Assembly: GCF_030548175.1 (NCBI RefSeq)
Contig: NZ_JAUORX010000010.1
Location: 18,540-82,539 of the forward strand
DNA length: 64,000 nucleotides
Source of the DNA: Cognatishimia sp. 1_MG-2023
Lineage (GTDB): Bacteria; Pseudomonadota; Alphaproteobacteria; Rhodobacterales; Rhodobacteraceae
Direction: 5' to 3'
The notes under the pieces are model-generated. The model did not search any database and was not told where the DNA came from. It worked only from the letters and a program-made list of their open reading frames with translations. Positions 37,156-46,756 of this stretch are shown one piece after another. The position numbers and the translations under genes were made by a program. The first letter of the stretch is position 1. Each line of letters starts with the position of its first letter.

Positions 37156-38103
37156 CTACAATTTATTCAATACTGCTGACAAAAAGATACAAGCGGTTCC
37201 AAGCCGTGTTTGGCGATAAATCCCTAGACGGCGCGTTGCGCTTATACGTGCAGTTAGATGACCTGCATGTGCGCGTACAAATAGCGTAAGTCGCTTGCGG
37301 TTTTCTGGGGTCAACCGGGATGCAAGGGTTAGTAGCGTATGGATATTTGTTGTGTTCCAACGTCTTAGCTGGCCTTTTAAAAGCGCGATGAGGCGACTCA
37401 TCTGAGCTATAGGACCAAGATTAGCACCAACGACGTTATGGTCATGTTGGCGATACAAAACGCTTGGCGTGTCATCATGTAAGATAACACCGCCTACTCC
37501 AGAAATGACCTGATAGGCCCACCAATCGTGGCTAACAAATTGGTCGATTTCTTGGGCGCAATCACACAATAATTTGGCTGCTGCGGCATTTACTAAGATT
37601 GTATTTCCGCCGCCAATGCTTTGGACCAATGCGTTACGAAATCCCGGCCGACGTCGCCGTGGCGCGGACAGGCGACGGTCGCCCAACTTGTTATCAACAA
37701 CCCACGTCCTGCTGCAATATAGCGCGGGCTTGTCGTCAGGAAGCGCATTCAATGCAGCTACTCCGCGCGACAATCGTTCAGGTAGCCAAACATCATCTTG
37801 GTCAGAGAATGCAAACCACCCGCCGGCAGGCATATAGGTCGGCGCACGTTTCAAAAGTGAAAGAAAGTTTGCGAAACATCCATTGCATGGCCCCTCAAGG
37901 TAAACGCCCGAATTCTGAGTAAGAAACGTTGTAAGCAATTGTTGGGTTCCGTCCTTGGAACCATCGTCGCTGGCGATCAATTGCCAATTTTTGTGCTTTT
38001 GATCTTGAAAACTCGCCAACTGTTCTGGCAGCCAAGCTGCACCGTTAAAAGTGGCCATCAGGATAGAAATATGAGGATCGGGATTTTGTGGTGTAGAGAC
38101 CAT
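37156..38103 (-). CDS. Family 2 glycosyltransferase
   Basis: 315 residues of GT-A fold. ISILMATFNGAAWLPEQL starts the nucleotide domain; SDDGSKDGT (about 46-54) and SDQDDVWLPERL (about 97-108, DxD-like metal site) are present, resembling rhamnosyltransferases. It acts on the cytoplasmic face, probably adding a sugar to the capsule or another glycan. It lies between the RTX protease and two GT-B enzymes on the same strand, with gaps of over 130 bp. Confidence 0.9.
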   Translation of the reverse strand: MVSTPQNPDPHISILMATFNGAAWLPEQLASFQDQKHKNWQLIASDDGSKDGTQQLLTTFLTQNSGVYLEGPCNGCFANFLSLLKRAPTYMPAGGWFAFSDQDDVWLPERLSRGVAALNALPDDKPALYCSRTWVVDNKLGDRRLSAPRRRRPGFRNALVQSIGGGNTILVNAAAAKLLCDCAQEIDQFVSHDWWAYQVISGVGGVILHDDTPSVLYRQHDHNVVGANLGPIAQMSRLIALLKGQLRRWNTTNIHTLLTLASRLTPENRKRLTLFVRAHAGHLTARISATRRLGIYRQTRLGTACIFLSAVLNKL

Positions 38104-38252
38104 TCATGACTCCTCAGCTGGCCAAGTAATGTGTTGACCGCAATCGAACGTTTGTTTTCGGACAGGTTTATTCAAACACCGAACACCCTAAATAAGTCTG
38201 AAGACGCAAAGCCCTTTCAGAATGAATGTGCTTATCGCTCTGAGGCGGCACA

Positions 38253-39509
38253 TCAATATGAGAGTTTTCTCAGTTGTGGATTTTCAAGAAAGGGCGCGTT
38301 GAGATGGCGCGCATTCCATTCTGCCAAAACCGCTGCCTGATCAGCAAAGCTTTCGACAAGTAATGGTGTTGGATGATCATCTCGGCCTTTTATCATGCGT
38401 TCTAATTCGACCAACAATCGGTCCGGTCCATCCCCAATCTTTGGCATATGAGTCTTGTTAGCACGGGCATGTTCTGTTGTGCCGCCGCTATCGGTTTGGA
38501 TAATCCGAATGCCTCGCGCTAGGGCTTCTCTGATGGTTAGTCCAAACGTTTCGCGCCACTGAGACATAAACAGCAGCACATCAATTTTTGTGTAGAAACT
38601 GTCCATCTTATCTTGTGAAAACCGAGGGACAACCGACCAATTTCCAGCGAGACCCTCAAAAGAAATATCGGGCCACCACGAGCCATCTAAACTGCCGTCT
38701 ACGACAAAGACATCAATCTCTTGGTCCGTTTTGAGCATTTCGAATGCCTGCTGAATAATCGGCCACCCTTTGATTTGTGACGGACCGCCCACAAAACCAA
38801 ACGCTAACCGATCGCTTGAATTACGACGTTTTGTTTGCTGTTCGAAGAACCCGGATTTTGGCAAATGAACCCCGTTGGTCCACACTATGTTTTCCTTTGC
38901 GACAAGTCCTGACCGGGTGCATAGATCATGGGCAAACTTGCTTGGAAAGGTTAGCAAATCGGCCTGTGCCGCTGCTTGCTTAAGCACATTTTGGCGCTCG
39001 CGCGCCTTTGCGACGCTATCAACACATCCCGCGCAACGCGTCACATCAATTGGATCTTGTTGGCAATAAGTTCCATCCATTCGGATCATGAATTGGCGTT
39101 CACAGAGCCACCAGAAATCATGTGTTGATAGGATAACGCGCCGCCCTTGGTTTTTGGCGGCGCTGATCACACCGACCCCAAGGTCCTGCACGCAATGCAC
39201 GTGTACCAAATCTGGGTCGAGTTGTTGCATCAGCTCAGCCATCAATTGTGTTACTTTCGGATTCGAATATCCGAGTGCATAACTGCGCCCAAACGGCAGA
39301 TTGATCAGATAGTTTACGATGCCATCGACCTCGGTTTTCAAGATCGAATAGGGTGCCAAGTCTGCGCGGCTCATGGCCGAGATAGCTGTGACACGATAAC
39401 CGTGATCGCGGTGTAACGCTTTGCCTACCTGTTCAGCGACGATTGTCGCTCCGCCGTAGGTGAATGGGGCAAAATAGACGTTTACGATAAGGATATGCGG
39501 CCTGCTCAT
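38253..39509 (-). CDS. Family 4 glycosyltransferase with cysteine insertion
   Basis: 418 residues, GT-B fold. N-terminal NVYFAPFTYGGATIVAEQVGKAL; STHDFWWLCERQ near 129-140; an insertion with CxxC (YCQQDPIDVTRCAGC, about 150-164) seen in a subset of GT4 enzymes; C-terminal REALARGIRIIQTDSGGTTE carries the sugar-nucleotide Glu. Likely builds surface polysaccharide. It begins within the end of the upstream glycosyltransferase gene (4-nt overlap), so the pair is co-translated. Confidence 0.88.
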   Translation of the reverse strand: MSRPHILIVNVYFAPFTYGGATIVAEQVGKALHRDHGYRVTAISAMSRADLAPYSILKTEVDGIVNYLINLPFGRSYALGYSNPKVTQLMAELMQQLDPDLVHVHCVQDLGVGVISAAKNQGRRVILSTHDFWWLCERQFMIRMDGTYCQQDPIDVTRCAGCVDSVAKARERQNVLKQAAAQADLLTFPSKFAHDLCTRSGLVAKENIVWTNGVHLPKSGFFEQQTKRRNSSDRLAFGFVGGPSQIKGWPIIQQAFEMLKTDQEIDVFVVDGSLDGSWWPDISFEGLAGNWSVVPRFSQDKMDSFYTKIDVLLFMSQWRETFGLTIREALARGIRIIQTDSGGTTEHARANKTHMPKIGDGPDRLLVELERMIKGRDDHPTPLLVESFADQAAVLAEWNARHLNAPFLENPQLRKLSY

Positions 39510-40924
39510 GCGTGCACCCAGTCGAGTATTTCAGGATCAATAATCCGCGGGTTTGATCCGGCGGCCCAATTGTTTTCCAGCGCCTTGCGCGCTGCTCGTC
39601 CCATGGCACGCAATCCCGCGCGATCTGACGCAAGGGCTTCTAAATTGCCAAGCCAGCTGTCCCCTGCCCCAAGTACCTTACCGGTCTCATGATCATTCAC
39701 CAGGGCCGCCATATCGGAAATATTGCCTACAAGGCTTGGCACACCCACCGAAGCGGCATCAATCACGCGCACGCCACTTTTGCATCTGTTAAACGCGTCA
39801 TCAGCCAGTGGCATCACCGCGACATTCGCTGCGGCTAAGGTTCCAAGGTAGCTTCGATAGGAGGAAAACGGGTGCACTTCGATCTGATCGCCCAAACCAG
39901 ATGGCAGCAATTTGTTGTCAAAATGCCCAAGGATCATCAACTTGCGGGTGCGGTCTTTTGCGAGAAACGCAAACACGTCCTTTTGAATCTGGGCAAAGTC
40001 TACTTCGTGCCCGTGTGAGCCACTCGCAAAACATAGACGAAACACATCGTCCCTTTGCACCTGCCCCATTGCTCGTGCCCCTGCCTTAAGCGACGTTCGG
40101 TCTGCAAAATTGCGCCGTAGGTGGACTGGTCTAGGTGTCAGTTTTTTCGTGTGCTCAATTAGGCTCGGTGTCGAAACAGAGACTATATCAGCTGAATTTA
40201 TCACGTCTAAATAGCGCGGTGCTTCGTTTACAAATCGAGATCGCTGGGACAACGGCAAAGCGTTCATATTTTGGTAGGTTCCATATGCGGACACTGAAAA
40301 CAGCGGGTCATCCAGATCGTAGAGTATTGGCAGCCGCAGCCGTCGTGCTTCGTAGGCCAACATTGATGTCACTGGCGTAGACCGTAGCCTGTAAAATATG
40401 ACATGTGTCGCGTCCTGCAACAGCGCGACTGAGCGACGAACGTCCTCGTAATGCGAGAAGCCATATTCCACGCCTTCAAGCGCCCATAATTCAGCCAATT
40501 GTTCTGCACGATATTTTCGGCATTGCGGCAAATTTAAATCGCCAATCAGTACGATCTTACGCCGTTTTTGTAAGAGTGCCGGGGCGGTCGAGATATGAAA
40601 CGCTTGCTTTTCAGCCAGTTCTAACCAAACGCGATTCATATATTCAGAGGATAAAATCGGCCCGCTGCCGTTTTGGTGTAAACTGCTTAGCCCGTGTCCC
40701 TGCAAGCGCGCACTTAGGTAGCGCCACGTTTTCTTTAATCCGCTCAGCAACCCCTCTTGCCGGACTGTCAGGACAAAGCGTTGGAATTTATCGCGACGTA
40801 GAATTTCAAAAAGCATCATACCCGATAAATCCCCAAGAGGCGGCGCGCTGCGCCTAACTGTGATGCGTAACAGTCCCATTGAAAAATTAAGAAAACTTGT
40901 ACGGAAACGTCGGTAAAACGCCAT
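39506..40924 (-). CDS. Glycosyltransferase, GT-B fold
   Basis: 472 residues from ATG 40924 (MAFYRRFRTSFL); the frame runs on to 41047 but would then overlap the divergent RTX gene region. The first 90 residues are basic and not recognised. From about residue 115 a GT-B fold: KIVLIGDLNLPQCRKYRAEQ, ILYDLDDPLF (about 225-234), and a C-terminal block VIDAASVGVPSLVGN. Similar enzymes occur in capsule loci. It is divergent from the RTX/beta-propeller gene with 141 bp between starts. Confidence 0.82.
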   Translation of the reverse strand: MAFYRRFRTSFLNFSMGLLRITVRRSAPPLGDLSGMMLFEILRRDKFQRFVLTVRQEGLLSGLKKTWRYLSARLQGHGLSSLHQNGSGPILSSEYMNRVWLELAEKQAFHISTAPALLQKRRKIVLIGDLNLPQCRKYRAEQLAELWALEGVEYGFSHYEDVRRSVALLQDATHVIFYRLRSTPVTSMLAYEARRLRLPILYDLDDPLFSVSAYGTYQNMNALPLSQRSRFVNEAPRYLDVINSADIVSVSTPSLIEHTKKLTPRPVHLRRNFADRTSLKAGARAMGQVQRDDVFRLCFASGSHGHEVDFAQIQKDVFAFLAKDRTRKLMILGHFDNKLLPSGLGDQIEVHPFSSYRSYLGTLAAANVAVMPLADDAFNRCKSGVRVIDAASVGVPSLVGNISDMAALVNDHETGKVLGAGDSWLGNLEALASDRAGLRAMGRAARKALENNWAAGSNPRIIDPEILDWVHA

Positions 40925-41065
40925 AAAGGCGTACCTCTTTGGTCCTGTAGCCCACCCAATATTGGTGTTCCTAGAAACGATTGCGGCGAGGTGGGCGTGG
41001 CATATTTTAGCATCGAAAGTGTTTTGAGGGGCGGAGCATTCAGCCAACCCTGCACAACAGCCAAA

Positions 41066-43753
41066 ATGACCTATGATTCAAATCAAAACCGGTTTGTTTT
41101 GTCAGATTACGGACAAGACTCCAGTTATGAATTCTTAGTCAATGGAAGCGGGCGAATTCAATTAAGCGAGACAACTGACCATTCATCTCAACGGATAAAC
41201 TTGCCTGAAGGGGGCGTTTCAGGTTCCATCTTACCGGCTGATATTGCTCATATTCTTGCGTCGTCAAATGCGGGAGCGCAGTCGGGACAGGCCATCTATT
41301 TGTCACCAGACGCCTGGGCTGGCAGCGCGGCCCGTGCCTTGGCCACAGATTTGGGCAGCACGACTTTTCTTTATATGGCTCAGCCTAATAATACGGGATT
41401 TTCTGTATTTAGAATGCAGGGGAATACCCCGCGGTTTGTTACACAAATTGAGGGACCTTCAGATGGATATGGCGCGGCCCTCGCTGGGCTTGCGACAATG
41501 GACATAGGCGATTCAACCTATCTTTTCACAGGATCCAGTACCCAGAATGGGATTGACGCATATCGCTTAAATTCAAATGGTACGCCACAGGTAATCCAAT
41601 CGGTTGGCGTGCAAGAGCTGCTACCAATTCAATCCGTTTCGGTAATCACTCCGGTTAACCTAAATGGTGACCCCTTTTTGTTGGTGGCGGCTGCAGGTAG
41701 TTCAAGCCTGTCTGTCCTTTCCATCGCGAACAACGGGCAATTGGACGCTACCGATCATGTGGTCGACACTCAAGACACGCGTTTTTCCGGGGTGACCCAC
41801 CTAGAAACCTTTGACGTTTCAGGGCGAATTTTTGTGCTTGCTGCTGGCTCAGATGACGGTCTAAGTCTGCTAGAGCTTTTGCCCGGCGGGCAATTGGTCC
41901 ACCATGACAGTATCGAAGATACAACAAATGCGTCTTTGGCAAATGTATCTGCATTTAGTGTGCAAGTTATTGAGGGCACAGCCCATATTCTCGTCACCTC
42001 TGCTCAAGAAGGCGGTGTGACTCAAATCACGCTCGATATTTCCGGTATTACCGCATTGCGTAGCCAAGGCAGCGGCACGTTAAATGGGACAGGTGGCGAT
42101 GATCTTTTGATCCACACAGGAAGCGGCGCAATAAACGGGCAAGGTGGCGATGATGTCCTGCGTGACGGTAATGGCAGCAACCAAATGACAGGTGGCGGCG
42201 GCGCGGACATTTTTGTGCTAACAGCCGACGACCAACATGACTCCATTACCGATTTTCAAGTGGGCGTCGATCAGCTTGACCTCTCGATGTGGGGTGATTT
42301 TCATAGCGATCAACAACTCAGCATCCGGCGTAGTGACGGGGAGACAACCCTGACTTATGGGCAAGAAACGCTCGCCATTCGAACCACAACGGGCGCTTAT
42401 CTCACCGATACGGAAATAACCGCAATTACCGCGCCAACCCTAACCCGTGTCCTGGTTGAACTTGGCAGTGCCCCACCCGTACCCGGCGGCCAAATAAACG
42501 GTACGAACGGCAATGATACGCTCGAAGGTAGTGTGGGCAATGACACTATTAATGGGCTCGCAGGCACTGACACACTGGTCATCGACCTTGACCGCGACAC
42601 GGTGCTAGCGACCGCGCTTAGCAATAATCAAATTCGATTAACGTCGACGTTAGGCACTGATATTGTTGAAAACATAGAAATTTTTCAGTTCAGAGATCAA
42701 ATTGTTGATCTTGATACATTGCTAGGCATTGCCCCGCCGGTAGATACGGTGCTGACCGGTACAGATAGCCACGACACCCTAGAGGCTGGTGGGGGCAACG
42801 ACACCTTAACCGGCTTACAGGGCAACGACCGGCTGCTGGGTAACGGAGGCGACGACAACCTGTCAGGCGGTGTTGGCTTTGACACGTTGCTAGGCGGCAC
42901 CGGGAACGACACTCTAAATGGAGGAGAGCACGCTGACCTGTTAGAGGGCGGCGCAGGGCATGATTTCTTGATTGGTGAAAGCGGCTATGACGTTCTGCAT
43001 GGCAACGAGGGTAACGATACCTTGTTAAGTGGTGCCACACCGGACAGGTTGTATGGTGGCGACGGAAACGATGTCCTTCGTGCCGGTTCTAATTTCAGCC
43101 TAACCGTCGACGGGCTTTGGGGCGAAGCAGGTGATGATCGCCTTTTCGGCGAAGGCGGCTTTGATTTTCTGGATGGTGGTGAGGGCAACGATCACATGGA
43201 TGGGGGCCATCAGGCTGACAACCTATATGGTCGCACAGGAAATGATACGTTGATTGGAAACGACGGGTTAGATCGCCTGTTTGGGGGCGCTGATGACGAT
43301 CTTGGTCTAGGAGGAGATGGCAACGACGGTTTGTTTGGCGGCCAAGGGAACGACACCCTTCGCGGCGGTACTGGGAATGATCGGTTCTTTGGTGGTCCGG
43401 GCAACGATCAATTGCAGGGTGATGAAGGCAATGACACAATTTATGCCGGAGCCGGTTTTGACACTTTGGTAGGGGGTGTGGGTGACGACGTACTGCAGGG
43501 CGATTTCAACGCAGATCGGTTCATCTTTGCGGACGGACATGGCGACGACACGATCACTGATTTTGCGGCGACCAATATTTACGAGAAAATCGACCTAAGC
43601 ACTGTGTCGGCAATCACAAGCTTGTCTGACCTTATGGCAAATCACGTTACACAAGACGGAACAAACGTGATCGTTGATACGGGCGCTGGAAACTCGATCA
43701 CGCTAAATGCAGTTACGCTATCCGATTTGGATTCAACCGATTTTATCTTCTAG
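41066..43753 (+). CDS. Large RTX calcium-binding protein with beta-propeller-like N-terminus
   Basis: 895 residues from ATG 41066; the open frame begins at GTG 40991, and a start there would add 25 residues. No signal peptide. The N-terminal half (about 60-350) has recurring blocks such as STYLFTGSSTQNGIDAYRLN, PFLLVAAAGSSSLSVLSI and RIFVLAAGSDDGLSLLEL, spaced about 45 residues, suggesting a beta-propeller. Then RTX nonapeptide repeats in two groups (about 355-390 and 475-830) and a secretion tail ending DLDSTDFIF. Presumably type I secreted, perhaps an adhesin or capsule-bound matrix protein. The C-terminal 270 residues are paralogous to the M10 protease. No catalytic motif was found. Confidence 0.85.
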   Translation: MTYDSNQNRFVLSDYGQDSSYEFLVNGSGRIQLSETTDHSSQRINLPEGGVSGSILPADIAHILASSNAGAQSGQAIYLSPDAWAGSAARALATDLGSTTFLYMAQPNNTGFSVFRMQGNTPRFVTQIEGPSDGYGAALAGLATMDIGDSTYLFTGSSTQNGIDAYRLNSNGTPQVIQSVGVQELLPIQSVSVITPVNLNGDPFLLVAAAGSSSLSVLSIANNGQLDATDHVVDTQDTRFSGVTHLETFDVSGRIFVLAAGSDDGLSLLELLPGGQLVHHDSIEDTTNASLANVSAFSVQVIEGTAHILVTSAQEGGVTQITLDISGITALRSQGSGTLNGTGGDDLLIHTGSGAINGQGGDDVLRDGNGSNQMTGGGGADIFVLTADDQHDSITDFQVGVDQLDLSMWGDFHSDQQLSIRRSDGETTLTYGQETLAIRTTTGAYLTDTEITAITAPTLTRVLVELGSAPPVPGGQINGTNGNDTLEGSVGNDTINGLAGTDTLVIDLDRDTVLATALSNNQIRLTSTLGTDIVENIEIFQFRDQIVDLDTLLGIAPPVDTVLTGTDSHDTLEAGGGNDTLTGLQGNDRLLGNGGDDNLSGGVGFDTLLGGTGNDTLNGGEHADLLEGGAGHDFLIGESGYDVLHGNEGNDTLLSGATPDRLYGGDGNDVLRAGSNFSLTVDGLWGEAGDDRLFGEGGFDFLDGGEGNDHMDGGHQADNLYGRTGNDTLIGNDGLDRLFGGADDDLGLGGDGNDGLFGGQGNDTLRGGTGNDRFFGGPGNDQLQGDEGNDTIYAGAGFDTLVGGVGDDVLQGDFNADRFIFADGHGDDTITDFAATNIYEKIDLSTVSAITSLSDLMANHVTQDGTNVIVDTGAGNSITLNAVTLSDLDSTDFIF

Positions 43754-43755
43754 CC

Positions 43756-44616
43756 TCATGGGCGCGGCGTGGCCGAATAATTATTCACGCCGCATTCCAC
43801 AGCCTCAAATCGCTGCACTTCGTAGCCGTAGGCATCCAGTAAGGCCAATACGTGAAAACGCGTGTGCTCCCAGACTTCTACCAACATCTTAGGTTTGGAG
43901 CGCGCAATGGTTTGCTCAAGCCCCTGTAAACAGGCCAGTTCATGGCCCTCCACGTCAATTTTTACAACTGTCGGGCAGATGCCCGGTAAGAACGTATCAA
44001 GCGCAACAGTTTGTATCTGTTTCGTGCCAAAGGTCTGTTTTCCCTCTTTGCAATAAATCGAACTACCGGTGCCAAGAAAGTTCTCATCGCGATACAGCGT
44101 TATCTCCGCATGCCCGTTGTGATCAGACGCGGCTACAGCGTGACGGAACACACGTTGAGTTAGGCCGTTCAATTTCACATTCACATTGGCGCGTTCGATG
44201 ACACGCTCTAGCGGTTCAAACAAATGTACTTCGTTTTTGGGATGTGCCTTGGCAGCGAGCAGTGACATCAATCCGCTATAAGCCCCAATATCCAGAACAC
44301 AGCCGGGCGAGGTACGGCACCAATTCACCCAAGTTTGCACCACCTTCGTTTCGTATCCATCAACGCCGTTCCAAATATATTCCCAAGCCACCACATCATC
44401 GTGCGCATGTAACATCAAAATCTCGAGGCCCGCAGCAGATACGGGAAGAATGCCAAAGTATGGATGCTTTTGTTTTAATTTCGGAATGTCACTGCGTTGT
44501 GCAATGCCAGCTTGAAGCCTTTGGCGAAACGCGTTTGCTTCGGTCAGCGTATCTTGGTTTTGCTGCTCAATTCGGTCGAGCGGAGAATTAAATGCAATTT
44601 TGTTCACGATCTTCAC
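43756..44616 (-). CDS. FkbM-family methyltransferase
   Basis: 286 residues. SAM-binding VLDIGAYSG at 107-115, FEPLERVIERANVNVKLNGL after it, and the FkbM signature VVKIDVEGHELACLQGL near 208-224. Members O-methylate sugars or polyketides; in a capsule locus, sugar methylation is likely. Tail-to-tail with the RTX gene, with 2 bp between the stops. The divergent sulfotransferase starts 70 bp upstream. Confidence 0.92.
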   Translation of the reverse strand: MKIVNKIAFNSPLDRIEQQNQDTLTEANAFRQRLQAGIAQRSDIPKLKQKHPYFGILPVSAAGLEILMLHAHDDVVAWEYIWNGVDGYETKVVQTWVNWCRTSPGCVLDIGAYSGLMSLLAAKAHPKNEVHLFEPLERVIERANVNVKLNGLTQRVFRHAVAASDHNGHAEITLYRDENFLGTGSSIYCKEGKQTFGTKQIQTVALDTFLPGICPTVVKIDVEGHELACLQGLEQTIARSKPKMLVEVWEHTRFHVLALLDAYGYEVQRFEAVECGVNNYSATPRP

Positions 44617-44686
44617 CGTTCATAAATCCAACCCTGATGTGATGCACAGAACGAAGTTAAGAATTCTAAAATTTTAGAGGCGCTCA

Positions 44687-45550
44687 ATGACGCAACCCAA
44701 AATGTTCGGAAATCTATTTCTAAGCGTTGGCGCAATGAAAGCTGGTACGACATGGCTTTATGCAATGCTCGAACGGAACCCGGCGCTTCACTTCACGCCG
44801 GAAAAAGAAATTCATTACTTTTACCATAAGTATGTGAACGGCAATCATCTGTCGGAGCAAAACCGGCTTCGAAATGCACGCGACCGTTACTTAATGAATT
44901 TCGACCCTAACACAGCTAATATAGATCGTATTCGCCTAAATCTGCATTGGGTTAACGCCTATTTAGATCGTGTCGTAGACGACCATTGGTATCGAAATTT
45001 ATTCCAAATGCGTGACAAAGAGGTCTTTGCTTGCGACTTTTCGAATCTTAACACTCACCTTCCTTCAGAAGCTTGGCCGCAGATTGAGGCGAGTTGTGAC
45101 TCGCTGCGAGTCCTTTATACCCTACGTGATCCGATCAAGCGGTTATGGAGCCACACGAAATTCCACTTGGAGATCACTGGCCAATCACAAGCGCTGGACA
45201 CGTGGGAGCCTGAGCAGTTTTTCAACTTCGTAAAGAAACCATTCATGTGGCCAAACGCTGAGTATGGGCAGGCTTTACAACGACTGGAAACCGGGATTTC
45301 AAAAGAAAATCTCATGGTTCTATTCTACGAAGAGCTGCACGCTGATCAACGTGGCAAATTGAGAGAGATTGAGAATTTTCTTGGCGTCAAAAATGTCCAC
45401 TATCCGGATGCTCATCTTGAAAGGCGCTTTACAGAATCTGCCAATCGTCCGATGCCGGAATTTTTCCCAACGCTTTTTGAAAAAGACATTGCGCGAATAA
45501 AGTCTGAAATCACAAATCTTGGATACCAAATACCAAAGAGTTGGATCTAG
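44687..45550 (+). CDS. Sulfotransferase (PAPS-dependent)
   Basis: 287 residues. The 5'-phosphosulfate loop KAGTTWL is at 18-24, and the 3'-phosphate site is in TLRDPIKRLWSHTKFHL (about 143-159). The heparan sulfotransferase-like family transfers sulfate from PAPS to a carbohydrate or other hydroxyl. Next to an FkbM methyltransferase and capsule genes, it probably decorates a polysaccharide, common in marine bacteria. The gene looks more A+T-rich than its neighbours, which may indicate transfer. Terminator at 45624. Confidence 0.9.
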   Translation: MTQPKMFGNLFLSVGAMKAGTTWLYAMLERNPALHFTPEKEIHYFYHKYVNGNHLSEQNRLRNARDRYLMNFDPNTANIDRIRLNLHWVNAYLDRVVDDHWYRNLFQMRDKEVFACDFSNLNTHLPSEAWPQIEASCDSLRVLYTLRDPIKRLWSHTKFHLEITGQSQALDTWEPEQFFNFVKKPFMWPNAEYGQALQRLETGISKENLMVLFYEELHADQRGKLREIENFLGVKNVHYPDAHLERRFTESANRPMPEFFPTLFEKDIARIKSEITNLGYQIPKSWI

Positions 45551-45623
45551 CGTATTAATCAGTTAGCCCTTTCAGTACCCAGCTTTAAATATATGGAACG
45601 GAACGGATTTCGCGCCATCACAA

Positions 45624-45666
45624 AAAAGCGGCTCCGTTACAATTTGAAGTTACTCGAGCCGCTTTT
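45624..45666. terminator. Terminator between sulfotransferase and DUF2793 genes
   Basis: An 11-bp stem AAAAGCGGCTC / GAGCCGCTTTT with a 21-nt loop, T-rich after it (gttttttctttt) and A-rich before it. It therefore works for both convergent genes. Confidence 0.8.
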
Positions 45667-45676
45667 GTTTTTTCTT

Positions 45677-46735
45677 TTATAACCAACGTCCTACAGCGCA
45701 AAGCTGGACCAAGTCGTTTGGTCGTGACTGGTGAGAAAACGCTGAAAAAATCCATTGGGTGGCACTGCCGGCGCGTCCGTTGACCCATGCGTTTACGGTG
45801 TTTGCCATAGCGCCGCTACCCGTCGGAGTTTGAGAGAATGCAGCTGGGAAATCATGAGATATGGCACCGGTCCAAAACAATGTAGAGGCTGTTTGCGTGA
45901 TTGATACGGGTACTTCGGCTGTACAAATTTGAGTGCCATCTGCAAATTTAACGAATTCGCCATTTGAATTTGAACCACGTTCGATAACGGCCCCAGTGGG
46001 AATACCTGCGGATTCAGTGACGGAACCAATGAGATTGCCGGGTGAATAGGCGAAATCAGCGCGCGCTAGCCGACCGGGCGTGATATCCGTGGCCGTGGAT
46101 TGTACTGCTGCACCTGTTGCTTGTCCGGTGGTCGCGTTGAGTGTCAGAGCCTCTGTCCAGCTGCTGCCATCAGGGGATGTTTTGATGTGGAAATTGTTGT
46201 CACCGGTAAGCCCTATTTCAGCGTGACCTGCCCAATTAGATTGATACAGCAGCGCAGCAGTTTCCCCTTCCCCGGCTTTGTTCAGTTTCAGCTGATGACC
46301 TGCTCCGGCATGGGTGAGTAAAGTCGCAGCGCTGGCCACGGACAGGCGATTTGTTGGATCGGCATGTGTTGCAATCCCCAACGCGGCTAGGTTTTGCAAC
46401 AAGGGCGACCAGTTGCCCGAGGTGTGCGTGACAACTTGGTTTGCGGGCATGTCCCAGGCCAGCCATCCCTCTTGGGGGGCTATGAAAATCCACTGACCAT
46501 TTTGCCACTGCGCTAACGCACCGGCTTGGTTCTGCCATGCGCCCGTTGGTGATTGGCCGAGTGCGTGTAGTTCACCTTGGCTTGGCGAGGCTGGCGGTGT
46601 CTCGCTGTTCATTCCGTTCAGCACCAGCTGGGTGATGCTGTCGAGGATTTGCAGGGCTTCGTTGTGGGTTACGTGTTTTTGCGCTTGTGCGGCGGCCATA
46701 ATTGGCAGGCCGAGACGTGCGGTTGTGTCGGGCAT
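45677..46735 (-). CDS. DUF2793 domain protein, possible tail-fibre-like surface protein
   Basis: 352 residues from ATG 46735 (MPDTTARLGLPIMAAAQAQKH); the frame extends 19 codons further without support. N-terminal DUF2793 (about 1-90, with QAQKHVTHNEALQILD and GWLAWDMPANQ), a middle of short beta repeats, and a C-terminal domain (about 235-352, VKFADGTQICTAEV...FPAAFSQTPTG) resembling trimeric phage tail-fibre or H-type lectin ends. DUF2793 occurs in alphaproteobacterial prophage and gene-transfer-agent contexts and as stand-alone genes; no phage gene lies nearby. Function is unknown. Confidence 0.7.
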   Translation of the reverse strand: MPDTTARLGLPIMAAAQAQKHVTHNEALQILDSITQLVLNGMNSETPPASPSQGELHALGQSPTGAWQNQAGALAQWQNGQWIFIAPQEGWLAWDMPANQVVTHTSGNWSPLLQNLAALGIATHADPTNRLSVASAATLLTHAGAGHQLKLNKAGEGETAALLYQSNWAGHAEIGLTGDNNFHIKTSPDGSSWTEALTLNATTGQATGAAVQSTATDITPGRLARADFAYSPGNLIGSVTESAGIPTGAVIERGSNSNGEFVKFADGTQICTAEVPVSITQTASTLFWTGAISHDFPAAFSQTPTGSGAMANTVNAWVNGRAGSATQWIFSAFSHQSRPNDLVQLCAVGRWL

Positions 46736-46756
46736 ATGTTGTTCCTTCACTGATGA

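Noticed and set aside
42070..43520. Dense short DNA repeats that look like a repeat array or CRISPR
   Set aside because: They encode the GGxGxDxLx RTX repeats of the calcium-binding protein. Units are 27 bp without constant repeats and unique spacers.
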